Shown piece by piece: positions 27,009-36,531 of a DNA stretch of 64,000 bases. The stretch's first letter is position 1. Each line of letters begins with the position of its first letter. A program made the position numbers and the translations under genes. Under the pieces are notes generated by a model. That model searched no databases, was not told the DNA's origin, and saw only the letters and a program-made list of their open reading frames with translations. Source of the stretch: Caballeronia sp031450805 (GTDB lineage: Bacteria; Pseudomonadota; Gammaproteobacteria; Burkholderiales; Burkholderiaceae); assembly GCF_031450805.1 (NCBI RefSeq), contig NZ_JARTVY010000001.1, positions 2,783,286 through 2,847,285 on the forward strand. Reading direction: 5' to 3'.

Positions 27009-27117
27009 GCCACTGCTTGTTAATCGCGCCCTCTCCCATTCGGGTCGATAAGTGCCTTCCATCTAGCCGCCATAACGCGGTGCGCGTCGTTCCACAATCG
27101 CGACCGAGATGCAAGCA

Positions 27118-27144
27118 CGCCCCGCAGACTGTCACTGCGGGGCG
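27118..27144. terminator. GC hairpin between convergent genes
   Basis: CGCCCCGCAG / CTGCGGGGCG with a 7-base loop, lying between the candidate immunity gene and the parC stop. There is no T tract on either strand, so termination is uncertain. Confidence 0.4.
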
Positions 27145-27152
27145 CCTCGTCA

Positions 27153-29471
27153 CTACCCCTCAAACACCGGCCGCATCTCACTTACCTTCAACGACGTATC
27201 CGGCGCGCGCCCCTTCCTCGCCCGCTTGCCAAGATGCAGTTGCAACTGCGCCCCCGCGAGCTTCTCGTCCCTCACCTTCCCGCCGCGCCCCGCCCCCGTC
27301 AGCACGACGCCGCGCGCATCGATCGCCAACGCCTGTCGCAAAGTCTCCTTCGGATCCAGCGCCATCAGCGTGACGCCACGCCCGCCGCCCGACAGCGTCT
27401 TCATCTCGTCCATGCCGAACACGAGCAGGCGGCCCATGCTCGACAGGCACGCGACATGACTCGCGCCCGGCACGACCGGCATCGGCGCAAGCGGCGTCGC
27501 GCCCTCGTCGATAGTCATGAACGCCTTGCCCGCCTTCACGCGGCTCACCATATCGCCGATCTTCGCGATAAAGCCGAAGCCATTGCTCGACGCCAGCAGC
27601 AACTGCTGATCCGCCGATGCCGCGAAATAATGCAGCAAGTGCGTGCCCGATCCCAGCTCGATCAGCGACGTCACCGGCACGCCATCACCGCGCCCACCCG
27701 GCAGCGCCGCGACCGGCACCGAATACACGCGCCCATTGCTGCCCCACGCGACGAGCGTATCCGGCGTGCGCGCCTGGAACGCCGCATAGAGACTGTCGCC
27801 GGCCTTGAACGTGAAGCCCGCGGGGTCCAGCCCGTGTCCCTTCAGCGCGCGCACCCAGCCCCGCTGTGACACGACGACCGTCACCGGCTCATCGACGACA
27901 CGCGCTTCGAAGGTGGCGCGGGTGGCCTGCTGAATCAGCGTGCGCCGATCGTCGCCATACTGCTTCGCATCCGCCTCGATCTCCTTGATGAGCAGGCGCT
28001 TCATCGCCGCGTCGCTGTTGAGCAGTTCCTCGAGCTTCGTCTTCTCGTCGCGCAGATCGGACAGTTCCTGCTCGATCTTGATTGCCTCCAGCCGCGCCAG
28101 CTGACGCAAGCGGATCTCGAGAATATCCTCGGCCTGCCGGTCCGAGAGCTTGAACCGCGCAATCAGCGCCTGCTTCGGCTCCTCGGCCTCGCGAATGATG
28201 CGAATGACTTCATCAATATTCAGGAAGACGATCATTCGCCCTTCGAGAATATGGATGCGGTCGTTCACCTTGTTCAACCGATGCTGCGTGCGGCGCGTCA
28301 CCGTCACGAATCGGAAGCCGATCCACTCGTGCAGGATCTCGACGATGCCCTTCTGACGCGGCCGGCCATCCGCGCCGATCATCACGAGATTGATCGCCGC
28401 GTTCGACTCCAGGCTCGTATGCGCGAGCAGCGAATTGACGAACTCCGTCTGGTCGATACGGCTCGACTTCGGCTCGAACACGAGGCGCACCGGCGCATCC
28501 TTGCCGGACTCGTCGCGCACCGTATCCAGCAGGCCGAGCAGCGTCTGCTTCGTCTGCAACTGGTCGGGCGTGAGCGTCTTCTTGCCGAGCTTGATCTTGG
28601 GATTCGTCAGTTCCTCGATCTCTTCGAGCACCTTCTGGCCCGAAGTATTCGGCGGCAATTCGGTGATGACGAGTTGCCACTGACCGCGCGCGAGGTCCTC
28701 GATCTTCCAGCGCGCGCGCACCTTGAGACTGCCCCGCCCGCTTTCATACGCAGCGGAGATTTCCGCCTGCGACGAGATGATCTGCCCGCCGCCCGGAAAG
28801 TCGGGACCGTTGAGCTTTTCCATGACCGCCGCATGACCGAGCTTCGGATCGCGAATCATGGCGACGGCAGCCGTCGCGACTTCGCGCAGGTTGTGCGACG
28901 GAATCTCCGTCGCGAGACCGACCGCAATCCCCGATGCGCCGTTGAGCAGCAGAAACGGCAAGCGCGCGGGCAGGAGCTTCGGCTCTTCGAACGAACCGTC
29001 GTAGTTCGGCATGAAGTCGACCGTGCCCTGATCGATTTCGTCGAGCAAAAGGCGCGCGATCGGCGTGAGGCGCGCCTCGGTGTATCGCATGGCCGCGGCG
29101 CCGTCGCCGTCGCGCGAGCCGAAGTTGCCCTGCCCGTCGATGAGCGGATAGCGCATCGAGAAGTCCTGCGCGAGACGCACGAGCGCGTCGTACGCCGATT
29201 GATCGCCGTGCGGGTGATACTTGCCGAGCACGTCGCCGACCACGCGCGCCGATTTCACCGGCTTGGCCGTACTCGCGAGGCCCATTTCGCTCATCGCGTA
29301 GAGAATGCGGCGCTGCACGGGCTTTTGCCCGTCCGATACGTCGGGCAGCGCGCGGCCCTTGACCACGCTCACCGCATAGTCGAGATACGCGCGTTCGGCG
29401 TAATCGCCGAGCGTCAGTTGTTCGCCGTCCGGTGCGGTCTGCTCGGCGAAGAGATCGTCTGTGATTCCCAT
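27153..29471 (-). CDS. parC: DNA topoisomerase IV subunit A
   Basis: 772 residues; the DNA-cleaving subunit of topoisomerase IV, which decatenates daughter chromosomes with ParE. The catalytic tyrosine is Tyr130 in AAMRYTEARL, and the winged-helix region holds HPHGD at 86-90. The C-terminal half has the beta-propeller repeats (for example GRGGKVRDEKLAGAQLQLHL). The residue equivalent to the quinolone-sensitive Ser83/Ser80 of GyrA/ParC is Gln91 here. parE lies 37 bases upstream on the same strand, so the two subunits are probably cotranscribed. Confidence 0.96.
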   Translation of the reverse strand: MGITDDLFAEQTAPDGEQLTLGDYAERAYLDYAVSVVKGRALPDVSDGQKPVQRRILYAMSEMGLASTAKPVKSARVVGDVLGKYHPHGDQSAYDALVRLAQDFSMRYPLIDGQGNFGSRDGDGAAAMRYTEARLTPIARLLLDEIDQGTVDFMPNYDGSFEEPKLLPARLPFLLLNGASGIAVGLATEIPSHNLREVATAAVAMIRDPKLGHAAVMEKLNGPDFPGGGQIISSQAEISAAYESGRGSLKVRARWKIEDLARGQWQLVITELPPNTSGQKVLEEIEELTNPKIKLGKKTLTPDQLQTKQTLLGLLDTVRDESGKDAPVRLVFEPKSSRIDQTEFVNSLLAHTSLESNAAINLVMIGADGRPRQKGIVEILHEWIGFRFVTVTRRTQHRLNKVNDRIHILEGRMIVFLNIDEVIRIIREAEEPKQALIARFKLSDRQAEDILEIRLRQLARLEAIKIEQELSDLRDEKTKLEELLNSDAAMKRLLIKEIEADAKQYGDDRRTLIQQATRATFEARVVDEPVTVVVSQRGWVRALKGHGLDPAGFTFKAGDSLYAAFQARTPDTLVAWGSNGRVYSVPVAALPGGRGDGVPVTSLIELGSGTHLLHYFAASADQQLLLASSNGFGFIAKIGDMVSRVKAGKAFMTIDEGATPLAPMPVVPGASHVACLSSMGRLLVFGMDEMKTLSGGGRGVTLMALDPKETLRQALAIDARGVVLTGAGRGGKVRDEKLAGAQLQLHLGKRARKGRAPDTSLKVSEMRPVFEG

Positions 29472-29508
29472 CGAATTTCCGTTCTTGAAGCGTTGCGTCG
29501 TTTAAGCG

Positions 29509-31539
29509 TCAGATATCCGCTTCGACTTCGTTGCCCTTCTCTTCGAGCCAGCTTCGGCGCGAGGCCGCTTCGCCCTTGCCCATCAGCATCGTCATGCGCG
29601 ACACCGTGAGATCGAAGCCGAGATCGCCCAGGCCGACAGGCATCAGACGCCGCGTGTCGGGGTTCATCGTCGTGTCCCAGAGCTGTTCCGCGCTCATTTC
29701 ACCCAGGCCCTTGAAGCGGCTGATGCTCCATTGCGTCTCGCGCACGTTGTCCTTGCGCAGCTTGTCGAGGATCGCTTCGAGTTCGCCTTCGTCGAGCGCA
29801 TAGAGCTTCTGCGCGGGCTTCTTGCCGCGCGCGGGAGCATCGACGCGAAAGAGCGGCGGGCGCGCAACGCAGACATGGCCGCGTTCGATCAATTGCGGGA
29901 AATGCTTGAAGAACAGCGTGAGCAGGAGCACCTGAATGTGCGCGCCGTCGACGTCCGCGTCCGACAGGATGCAGATCTTCCCGTAACGCAGATTCGACAA
30001 GTCGATCTGATCGTCGGGACCGTGCGGATCGACGCCGATCGCCACCGCAATGTCATGCACTTCGTTGTTCGCGAAGAGCCGGTCGCGCTCGGTTTCCCAC
30101 GTGTTCAGCACCTTGCCGCGCAACGGGAGAATGGCCTGGAACTCCTTGTCGCGGCCCATCTTCGCGGACCCGCCCGCCGAATCGCCCTCGACGAGGAAGA
30201 GTTCGTTGCGCGAAATATCCGTCGATTCGCAATCGGTCAGCTTGCCGGGCAGCACCGCCACGCCCGAGCTCTTGCGCTTCTCGACCTTCTGGCCGGCACG
30301 CGTGCGCGCCTGCGCCTGGCGGATGACGAGTTCCGCGAGCTTCTTGCCGTACTCGACGTGCTGATTGAGCCACAATTCCAGCGCCGGCCGCGAGAACGAC
30401 GACACGAGCTTCACCGCATCGCGGCTATTGAGGCGTTCCTTGATCTGCCCTTGAAACTGCGGATCGAGCACCTTCGCCGACAGCACGAACGACACGCGCG
30501 CGAACACGTCTTCCGCGAGCAGCTTCACGCCCTTCGGCTGCAGATTGTGAATCTCGACGAAGTTCTTCACCGCCTGAAAGAGGCCGTCGCGCAAGCCGGA
30601 TTCGTGCGTGCCGCCCGCGGGCGTCGGGATGAGGTTCACATACGATTCGCGCAAGAGCGGCCCTTCCTCGCTCCACGCGACAACCCACGACGCGCCTTCG
30701 CCTTCCGCGAAGGTTTCCTCGGTGTTCTTCGAGCTTTCGGCGTAGCGTTCGCCCTCGAAAAGCGGAATCAGCAGTTCGCCGCCGCCCATGCCTTCGAGCA
30801 GATAGCCGCGCAGGCCGTCTTCGTACTTCCACGTCTGACGCTCGCCGCTTTTCTCGATGACGAGCGCCACTTCGACGCCCGGCAGCAGCACCGCCTTCGA
30901 GCGAAGCAGGCGCTGCAGTTCGCCGAGCGGCAGGTTCGGGGAGTCGAAATATTTCGCGTTCGGCCAGGCGCGCACGCGCGTGCCGGTCTTCTTCGCGCCG
31001 CGTTCGGCCGGGCGCACGGTGAGCGGCTCGATGACATCGCCGTTGGCGAACGCGAGTTGCGCGCACTTGTTGTCGCGCCAGACGGTGACTTCGAGGCGCG
31101 TGGCGAGCGCGTTCGTCACCGATACGCCGACGCCATGCAGGCCGCCCGAAAACGTATAGGCGCCGCCAGCGGCCTTGTCGAACTTGCCGCCCGCATGCAG
31201 GCGCGTGTACACGATCTCGACGACGGGCACGCCTTCCTCGGGATGCAGGCCGAACGGAATGCCGCGGCCATCGTCCTCGACGGACACGGAGTTGTCCGCA
31301 TGCAGCGTGACGGTGATCTGCTTGCCGTAGCCGCCGAGCGCTTCGTCGGAGGCGTTGTCGATCACTTCCTGAATGATGTGCAGCGGGTTCTCGGTGCGCG
31401 TGTACATGCCCGGCCGCTGCTTGACCGGCTCGAGCCCTTTGAGCACCTTGATCGATGCTTCGCTGTAACCGGCCGCCTTCGCGCTCATCGCGCGCTTGCT
31501 GGAAACTGCTTCGGCCGCACTGGATTTTTTCGTGGACAT
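29509..31539 (-). CDS. parE: DNA topoisomerase IV subunit B
   Basis: 676 residues; the ATPase subunit of topoisomerase IV. N-terminal GHKL domain with IIQEVIDNASDEAL and DGRGIPFGLHPEEGVPVVE, the transducer domain, then the TOPRIM domain (ELFLVEGDSAGGSAK and the DADVDGAHI acidic cluster). It is about 40 residues longer than E. coli ParE, mostly in an N-terminal basic extension before GYSEASIKVLKGLEPVKQRPGMY. Start 31539 (MSTKKSSAAEAV) is preferred; longer upstream sequence is low-complexity. The ParE-type KQRPGMY and ParC partner exclude GyrB. Confidence 0.95.
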   Translation of the reverse strand: MSTKKSSAAEAVSSKRAMSAKAAGYSEASIKVLKGLEPVKQRPGMYTRTENPLHIIQEVIDNASDEALGGYGKQITVTLHADNSVSVEDDGRGIPFGLHPEEGVPVVEIVYTRLHAGGKFDKAAGGAYTFSGGLHGVGVSVTNALATRLEVTVWRDNKCAQLAFANGDVIEPLTVRPAERGAKKTGTRVRAWPNAKYFDSPNLPLGELQRLLRSKAVLLPGVEVALVIEKSGERQTWKYEDGLRGYLLEGMGGGELLIPLFEGERYAESSKNTEETFAEGEGASWVVAWSEEGPLLRESYVNLIPTPAGGTHESGLRDGLFQAVKNFVEIHNLQPKGVKLLAEDVFARVSFVLSAKVLDPQFQGQIKERLNSRDAVKLVSSFSRPALELWLNQHVEYGKKLAELVIRQAQARTRAGQKVEKRKSSGVAVLPGKLTDCESTDISRNELFLVEGDSAGGSAKMGRDKEFQAILPLRGKVLNTWETERDRLFANNEVHDIAVAIGVDPHGPDDQIDLSNLRYGKICILSDADVDGAHIQVLLLTLFFKHFPQLIERGHVCVARPPLFRVDAPARGKKPAQKLYALDEGELEAILDKLRKDNVRETQWSISRFKGLGEMSAEQLWDTTMNPDTRRLMPVGLGDLGFDLTVSRMTMLMGKGEAASRRSWLEEKGNEVEADI

Positions 31540-31758
31540 AGCTGAACGTTGGTCCCGGCACCGAACCGACGCGCGGGAACGTTCACTGCGCGTCTGCCCG
31601 GATGCCGGGGAATGCTTGATCGAATGCTCGGGAAGTGCCTGGCGAAGCCGGCGCCACGCGGACATTGCCGCGAACGCTTGCCGCGCCGCGCTAGGAGAAT
31701 AGCGGTTTTCGCGGGCCGCGCCCATCTTGACGGCGGCCCCGAAGCCGTGCAAGCCCGC

Positions 31759-33693
31759 TCAAGTGCGCTTCGCTTCCAGCTCTTCCCAGCGCTCCAGCGC
31801 GACGAGCAGTTCCTCTTCGATGGCCGCATGCCGCTCCGAAAGCCGCGCGCCTTCCTTCGCGTCCTTCGCGAAGATGGAGCCGTCTTCGAGCTGCGCGCCG
31901 ATGCGCTTCTGCTCCTCTTCCAGTTCCGCGATGCGGCCGGGCAGCGCCTCGAGCTCGCGCTGTTCCTTGAACGACAGCTTGACCGTGCGCTGCGCGTTGC
32001 GGCCCGCTGCGCTTTCCTTGGGCGCATCGTCCCTCGGGGCTTCCTTCGCGCTTTGCCGCGCCGCTTCTTCGGCGATGCGATCCGAACGTTCGCGCTGGAT
32101 TTGCCAGTCCGAGAAGCCGCCGACATACTCGCGCCACTTCCCGCCGCCCTCCGCCGCGAACACCGAGGTCACCACGTTGTCGAGAAACGCGCGGTCGTGG
32201 CTCACGAGCAGCACGGTGCCGTCGTAGTCCGCGAGCAGTTCTTCGAGCAGCTCGAGCGTGGGGATATCGAGGTCGTTGGTCGGCTCGTCGAGCACGAGCA
32301 CGTTCGCGGGACGCGCAAAAAGCCGCGCGAGCAACAGGCGATTGCGCTCGCCGCCCGACAGCGACCGCACCGGCGAACGCGCGCGTTCCGGCGCGAACAG
32401 GAAGTCGCCGAGATAGCTCATCACATGCTTCTTCACGCCGTTCACCTCGACCCATTCGCTGCCCGGGCTGATGGTGTCCGCGAGCGATTTGTCGAGATCG
32501 AGCTGGGCGCGCATCTGATCGAAATACGCCGTCTGGATGTTCGTGCCGATGCGAACACCGCCTGCGTCGGGCTGAAGTTCGCCGAGAATGAGCTTGAGCA
32601 GCGTGGTCTTGCCCGCACCGTTCGGCCCGACGAGGCCGATCTTGTCGCCGCGCATGACAGTGGCCGTGAAGCTGTCGACGATGCTCCGCCCGCCGTAGCG
32701 CTTGGTGACATCGGTGAGTTCGGCGACGATCTTGCCGGACTTCTCGCCCTGCCCGACGTCGAGCTTCACGTTGCCCTGCACGCTGCGGCGATCGGCGCGT
32801 TCCTTGCGCATTTCGACGAGCCGCGCGATGCGCCCGACGCTGCGCGTGCGCCGCGCCTCCACGCCCTTGCGAATCCACACTTCTTCCTGCGCGAGCAGCT
32901 TGTCGAACTTGGCCTGCTCCACCTGTTCGACTTCGAGCTGCTGCGCCTTGCGAATCTGATACGCGCTGAAATTGCCCGGATACGACAGGAGACGCCCGCG
33001 ATCCAGTTCGACGATGCGCGTCGCCACACGATCCAGGAATGCGCGATCGTGCGTGATGAAAAGCAGGCCCGTGCGCAAGGTCACGAGCAGTTCTTCCAGC
33101 CAGCGGATGCCTTCGAAGTCGAGATGGTTGGTCGGCTCGTCCAGCAGCAACACGTCGGGCTGCACGACGAGCGCCCGCGCCAGCGCGACGCGCTTTCTCA
33201 TGCCGCCGGAGAGCGAGCCCGCACGCGCCTCGCCGTCGAGGCCGATCTGCGCGAGCGTCGTCGAGACGCGCGTGCGCCAGTTCCACGCGTCGCGCGTATC
33301 GAGTGCGGACTGCAGCGCGTTCATGCGTGCAAGCAGCGCATCGTGCTCCGCGCCTTCGGGCGTATCCGCGAGACGATGCGCGACGCTGTCGTATTCGTCG
33401 AGCAGCGAACGCGCATCGGTGAGGCCGGAGGCGACGACATCGAACACGGAGGCATCGAGATCGAATTCCGGCTCCTGGGGCACATAGACGGTCGTCAGTT
33501 CGTTCTGGCGCGTGACGAGGCCATCGTCGGGCGCGGCGAGCCCCGCGACGATCTTGAGCAGCGACGACTTGCCCGCGCCGTTGCGGCCGATCAACCCGAC
33601 GCGCTCGCCCGCTTCGAGCGAGAAGTCCGCGTGATCCAGCAATGCGACGTGGCCGAACGCAAGCTGTGCGTCCGAGATGGAATAAAGCGACAT
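31759..33693 (-). CDS. uup: ABC-F ATPase Uup
   Basis: A 644-residue ABC-F protein: two ATPase domains (Walker A GRNGAGKSSLL and GPNGAGKTTLL; signatures LSGGMRKR and LSGGERNR; Walker B LLLDEPTNHLD and LVLDEPTNDLD), a linker arm, and a C-terminal coiled coil (~560-644) with KLSFKEQRELEALPGRI, diagnostic of Uup. Uup acts on ribosomes or branched DNA and lowers transposon excision; there are no membrane segments. Start 33693 (MSLYSISDAQLAFG) begins the first domain. It stands upstream of parE on the same strand with about 220 bases between. Confidence 0.93.
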   Translation of the reverse strand: MSLYSISDAQLAFGHVALLDHADFSLEAGERVGLIGRNGAGKSSLLKIVAGLAAPDDGLVTRQNELTTVYVPQEPEFDLDASVFDVVASGLTDARSLLDEYDSVAHRLADTPEGAEHDALLARMNALQSALDTRDAWNWRTRVSTTLAQIGLDGEARAGSLSGGMRKRVALARALVVQPDVLLLDEPTNHLDFEGIRWLEELLVTLRTGLLFITHDRAFLDRVATRIVELDRGRLLSYPGNFSAYQIRKAQQLEVEQVEQAKFDKLLAQEEVWIRKGVEARRTRSVGRIARLVEMRKERADRRSVQGNVKLDVGQGEKSGKIVAELTDVTKRYGGRSIVDSFTATVMRGDKIGLVGPNGAGKTTLLKLILGELQPDAGGVRIGTNIQTAYFDQMRAQLDLDKSLADTISPGSEWVEVNGVKKHVMSYLGDFLFAPERARSPVRSLSGGERNRLLLARLFARPANVLVLDEPTNDLDIPTLELLEELLADYDGTVLLVSHDRAFLDNVVTSVFAAEGGGKWREYVGGFSDWQIQRERSDRIAEEAARQSAKEAPRDDAPKESAAGRNAQRTVKLSFKEQRELEALPGRIAELEEEQKRIGAQLEDGSIFAKDAKEGARLSERHAAIEEELLVALERWEELEAKRT

Positions 33694-33837
33694 GGGGATG
33701 AATGCGAACGGACGGTGAACTAGCAGTGAACGATAGGCCAGCAATGGCGATACCGTGGAAGCGGCCATTGTACCGATGTTGACCGGCGCGTTCGGCCGGT
33801 CCTCCGCGCGTTGGCCGAACGGCCGATGCTCCGCTCG

Positions 33838-34248
33838 CTACTTCACGTGAACCTTGATCGTCTGCGCCATCTCCGGTCCATACGAGCGATGCGCGCCGTC
33901 GCCGAACTGCATCGTCAGCGTGTGGTCGCCGGGCGGCAGCCTGACATCGGCCTCGGTCTGGCCCTTGCCGTAGTGCAGGGAGGTGTCGCTGGCGGGAATC
34001 ACCGTGCCCTTGGGCAGCGGGCCGCTATCGATGAGCAGGTGATGGTGGCCGGTGCCGTCGGTCATCGTGCCGGCCGGCTCGATTTTCATGCCCTCGACGG
34101 CGAACCTCACATGCACCGGGCTGGTGACGGTCGCGCCGTCCTTCGGCTCGACGAAACCGACGTGCGATTGCGCGTGAGCCGCGTGAGAGAAAGCGCCGAG
34201 CGCGAGCGCGCCCGACAGCGCGGCGGCGGAAAGCGTGTTCTTGAGCAT
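33838..34248 (-). CDS. DUF4399 periplasmic protein
   Basis: A 136-residue exported protein: signal peptide MLKNTLSAAALSGALALGAF ending at AHA, followed by the DUF4399 domain with SHVGFVEPKDGATVTSPV, TDGTGHHHLLID and PPGDHTLTMQFGDGAHRSY. The histidine cluster suggests metal binding, but function is unknown. Ribosome-binding site CAGGAGAATACG precedes ATG 34248. It diverges from the rubredoxin gene. Confidence 0.88.
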   Translation of the reverse strand: MLKNTLSAAALSGALALGAFSHAAHAQSHVGFVEPKDGATVTSPVHVRFAVEGMKIEPAGTMTDGTGHHHLLIDSGPLPKGTVIPASDTSLHYGKGQTEADVRLPPGDHTLTMQFGDGAHRSYGPEMAQTIKVHVK

Positions 34249-34416
34249 CGTATTCTCCTGGTCGATGGCAGGCACAAACCGCGACCAAGGATACACCGCC
34301 CGGCGGGTGACGCATCGGGAACGCGTCCGCCGATTCGGGTAAGATGCCGGGTCGCCGGATGCCGCGCCGATGCAAGGCGCGGGCGGCCTGTTTCCATTTC
34401 AGATCAAGAGTTTGTC

Positions 34417-34599
34417 GTGAGCGAAGTCATCGAATACAAAAGCTGGGTGTGCCTGATTTGCGGCTGGGTCTATAGCGAGCAAGACGGCCTGCCGAACGAA
34501 GGCATCGCGCCGGGCACGCGTTTCGCCGATATCCCCGCCGACTGGCGCTGTCCGGAATGCGACGTCGGCAAGGAAGATTTCGTCGTCGTCGAGTTCTGA
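34417..34599 (+). CDS. Rubredoxin
   Basis: A 60-residue one-iron electron carrier. Iron ligands are in CLICGWVYS and CPECDVGK (two CxxC pairs), with the usual GIAPGTRFADIPADWRC between. It starts at GTG 34417 (VSEVIEYKSWVC), preceded by AAGAG; no ATG lies in frame close upstream. It can donate electrons to alkane hydroxylases, rubrerythrins or other oxidoreductases; no partner is adjacent. Short but unambiguous. Confidence 0.95.
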   Translation: MSEVIEYKSWVCLICGWVYSEQDGLPNEGIAPGTRFADIPADWRCPECDVGKEDFVVVEF

Positions 34600-34632
34600 C
34601 GTCACGGGCGTCGCCCATGCGCGACGCCTCCC

Positions 34633-35367
34633 CTAGCGCGCCACCGCGATCAACTCGCGGCTCGTTGCCTCCACCGGCGCGCGATTCCAGTCCCCGTACC
34701 ACTCGATGTGTGCGAATCCCGCCTGCGTCAGCAAGCGCGCGAGTTCGTCCCGGGCGCGCAACCGCAGTTCGCTGTCGGCGCGCAAGGTCTCGCCGTCCGC
34801 GCAAAAGCGATAGTGCGTCGTGAAGGCGACGCGGCCTGTCGCGTCCGGGTCCGGAGCCGCATGCCGCTCCTGCCACACGTCGACGATGCGCCCATCGGCT
34901 GCGGCGATGCGCCTTCGCGAGCGATCAGGCGTCCAGTCCTCCCACGCCCTCGCAGCAGGATTGCGGCTCTCGAACGCAATGCGCCCGCCCGGCCGCAGTG
35001 CGCGCCGCGCGGCCATGAGCGTCGCGAGCAGCGAGGCATCGTCGAGAAAAATCTGCGCGACGTGGCCCGTCATCACGAGCAGGTCCGCCGCGCCGGCGAA
35101 CGGCAGCGCGCCGGCATCGCCTTCGATCCAGTTCACGCGATCGCCGCCCGCCCTTCGACGCGCGATACGCAGCATCTCCCGCGACGGATCGATGCCCGTC
35201 ACGCGATAGCCGCGCTCCGCCAGTTCACATGCGAGCAGCCCCGTGCCGCAGCCGAGATCGACGACATGCCGCGCCGATCCGGCGAGCGCGAGATAGAACG
35301 CGGTATCGGGACCCGCGGGGTTGAGCGCGTCGTAGAGCGCGACGATGCGCGGGTCGGAGTAAGGCAT
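34633..35367 (-). CDS. Class I SAM-dependent methyltransferase
   Basis: A 244-residue Rossmann-fold methyltransferase: motif I is VVDLGCGTGLLACELAERGY, followed by VTGIDPSREML, the acidic loop EGDAGALPF and a motif around LRPGGRIAFESRNP. Substrate unknown (Methyltransf_11/25 type). Start 35367 is chosen at MPYSDPRIVALYD, close to the DUF4239 gene stop (8 bases), so the two are probably cotranscribed. Confidence 0.9.
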   Translation of the reverse strand: MPYSDPRIVALYDALNPAGPDTAFYLALAGSARHVVDLGCGTGLLACELAERGYRVTGIDPSREMLRIARRRAGGDRVNWIEGDAGALPFAGAADLLVMTGHVAQIFLDDASLLATLMAARRALRPGGRIAFESRNPAARAWEDWTPDRSRRRIAAADGRIVDVWQERHAAPDPDATGRVAFTTHYRFCADGETLRADSELRLRARDELARLLTQAGFAHIEWYGDWNRAPVEATSRELIAVAR

Positions 35368-35375
35368 GGAGGACG

Positions 35376-36179
35376 TCACCGGCTTTGATAAGCGAACGCT
35401 TCGCGCATCGGCTGGCTGTGGACCATGATCGGCCCGGAGAATGGCGTATCGAGATCGAGGATCACGAGCACGGCGGACGCGATCGACAGCGCGCCGAGCG
35501 TGATCGTCACGAGGGACAGCGCGTTGCGCGGCGCGATCAGTCCGAAGCACAGAAAGATGATGAGCAGCCAGCCGACGAGAATGCGATCGAACGGATACGA
35601 GATCGAGCCGTGCGCTTCCTCGATCAGCTTCCAGCGCAGCGCGATCAGTTGATCGAAGCGCGTGGCGGCCTCGTCGGCGAGCTTGCGATGATACGCATCG
35701 GCGGGTTCGAGCAGCCGCACCTGACGTTGCCCGCGCGAGAGCATGTCGCCGAGCGCGCGGCTCGCGAGCTTGCCGCTCGCATGCGGCGAGGATTCCACTT
35801 TCGGATAGTCATCGCCCGCCGGCGGCGTTTCGCCGGGCCACGTGCTCGCGACCGCCGCCGCGGTGTACGCGCGCAGCAGCGCGCGGGTCTCGGCGAGTTC
35901 CGCGCCGTAGTCGCGCATCGTGTGATCGAGTTCGATGATCGCGGCGGCATAGCTGCGCACGTCGTTATCGGTAGTATCGAAAACCGTTTTCGCCGATGCC
36001 GTCAGAAGTCCGAGCACGAGCGCCGCGAACGTCACGAGCATGCCGACGAGCAACTGGACCAGTTGCACCGTCTCCTGCGCCTTGTGCTCCTCGGGCAGGA
36101 GCGGCCGCACCATCGCGCCGATGCCGGTGCTGGCGAGCAGCAGGACGAACACGAGCACCGCGGATTCGATTTCGGTCAT
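35376..36179 (-). CDS. DUF4239 membrane protein
   Basis: A 267-residue inner-membrane protein with helices near the N-terminus (LVFVLLLASTGIGAMV and LLVGMLVTFAALVLGLLTAS) and the C-terminus (LVGWLLIIFLCFGLIAPRN and SLVTITLGALSIASAVLVILDL), around a helical soluble middle. This is the DUF4239 (bestrophin-like) layout. Function unknown. It is the first gene of a probable two-gene unit with the methyltransferase. Confidence 0.85.
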   Translation of the reverse strand: MTEIESAVLVFVLLLASTGIGAMVRPLLPEEHKAQETVQLVQLLVGMLVTFAALVLGLLTASAKTVFDTTDNDVRSYAAAIIELDHTMRDYGAELAETRALLRAYTAAAVASTWPGETPPAGDDYPKVESSPHASGKLASRALGDMLSRGQRQVRLLEPADAYHRKLADEAATRFDQLIALRWKLIEEAHGSISYPFDRILVGWLLIIFLCFGLIAPRNALSLVTITLGALSIASAVLVILDLDTPFSGPIMVHSQPMREAFAYQSR

Positions 36180-36320
36180 CGAGGCATGAGCCGGCAGGCG
36201 CGATGAGGAGTCGTCGCATTATGGAGGGAATCGGGTCGGAGCGTGCAAGGACGCGGCGCGCACAGCAAGCGCCGGAAGGAGGGTCAACAGCTTGTGGGAG
36301 TTGCTGCGTTGCTTGCCTGG

Positions 36321-36395
36321 TGGTCCCCCCGGCAGGAATCGAACCTGCATCTAGCGCTTAGGAGGCACTCGTTCTATCCATTGAACTACGGGGAG
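36321..36395 (-). tRNA. tRNA-Arg (anticodon CCT)
   Basis: 75 bases including an encoded CCA. Acceptor stem CTCCCCG pairs with CGGGGGG (one T:G), the D arm is GTTC/GAAC, the anticodon loop is CTCCTAA (anticodon CCT, reading AGG), and the T arm is GCAGG-TTCGATT-CCTGC. All arms fold. No integrase or duplicated 3' end is visible nearby. Confidence 0.95.
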
Positions 36396-36531
36396 CGGAC
36401 CGTGCGACTCGCCAGAACTGGCGAGAGCGCAGAGTATAGCAAACGCTCCCGGCAATCGGCATCGGTCTGCCGCACGCGGATTAAGGGTTTCTTCCTATCA
36501 AGTCTTGCCGCGCGATGCCGCCATCGGAGTA

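Noticed and set aside
36321..36395. tRNA-Arg as an integration site for a genomic island
   Set aside because: No integrase and no repeat of the tRNA 3' end seen downstream.
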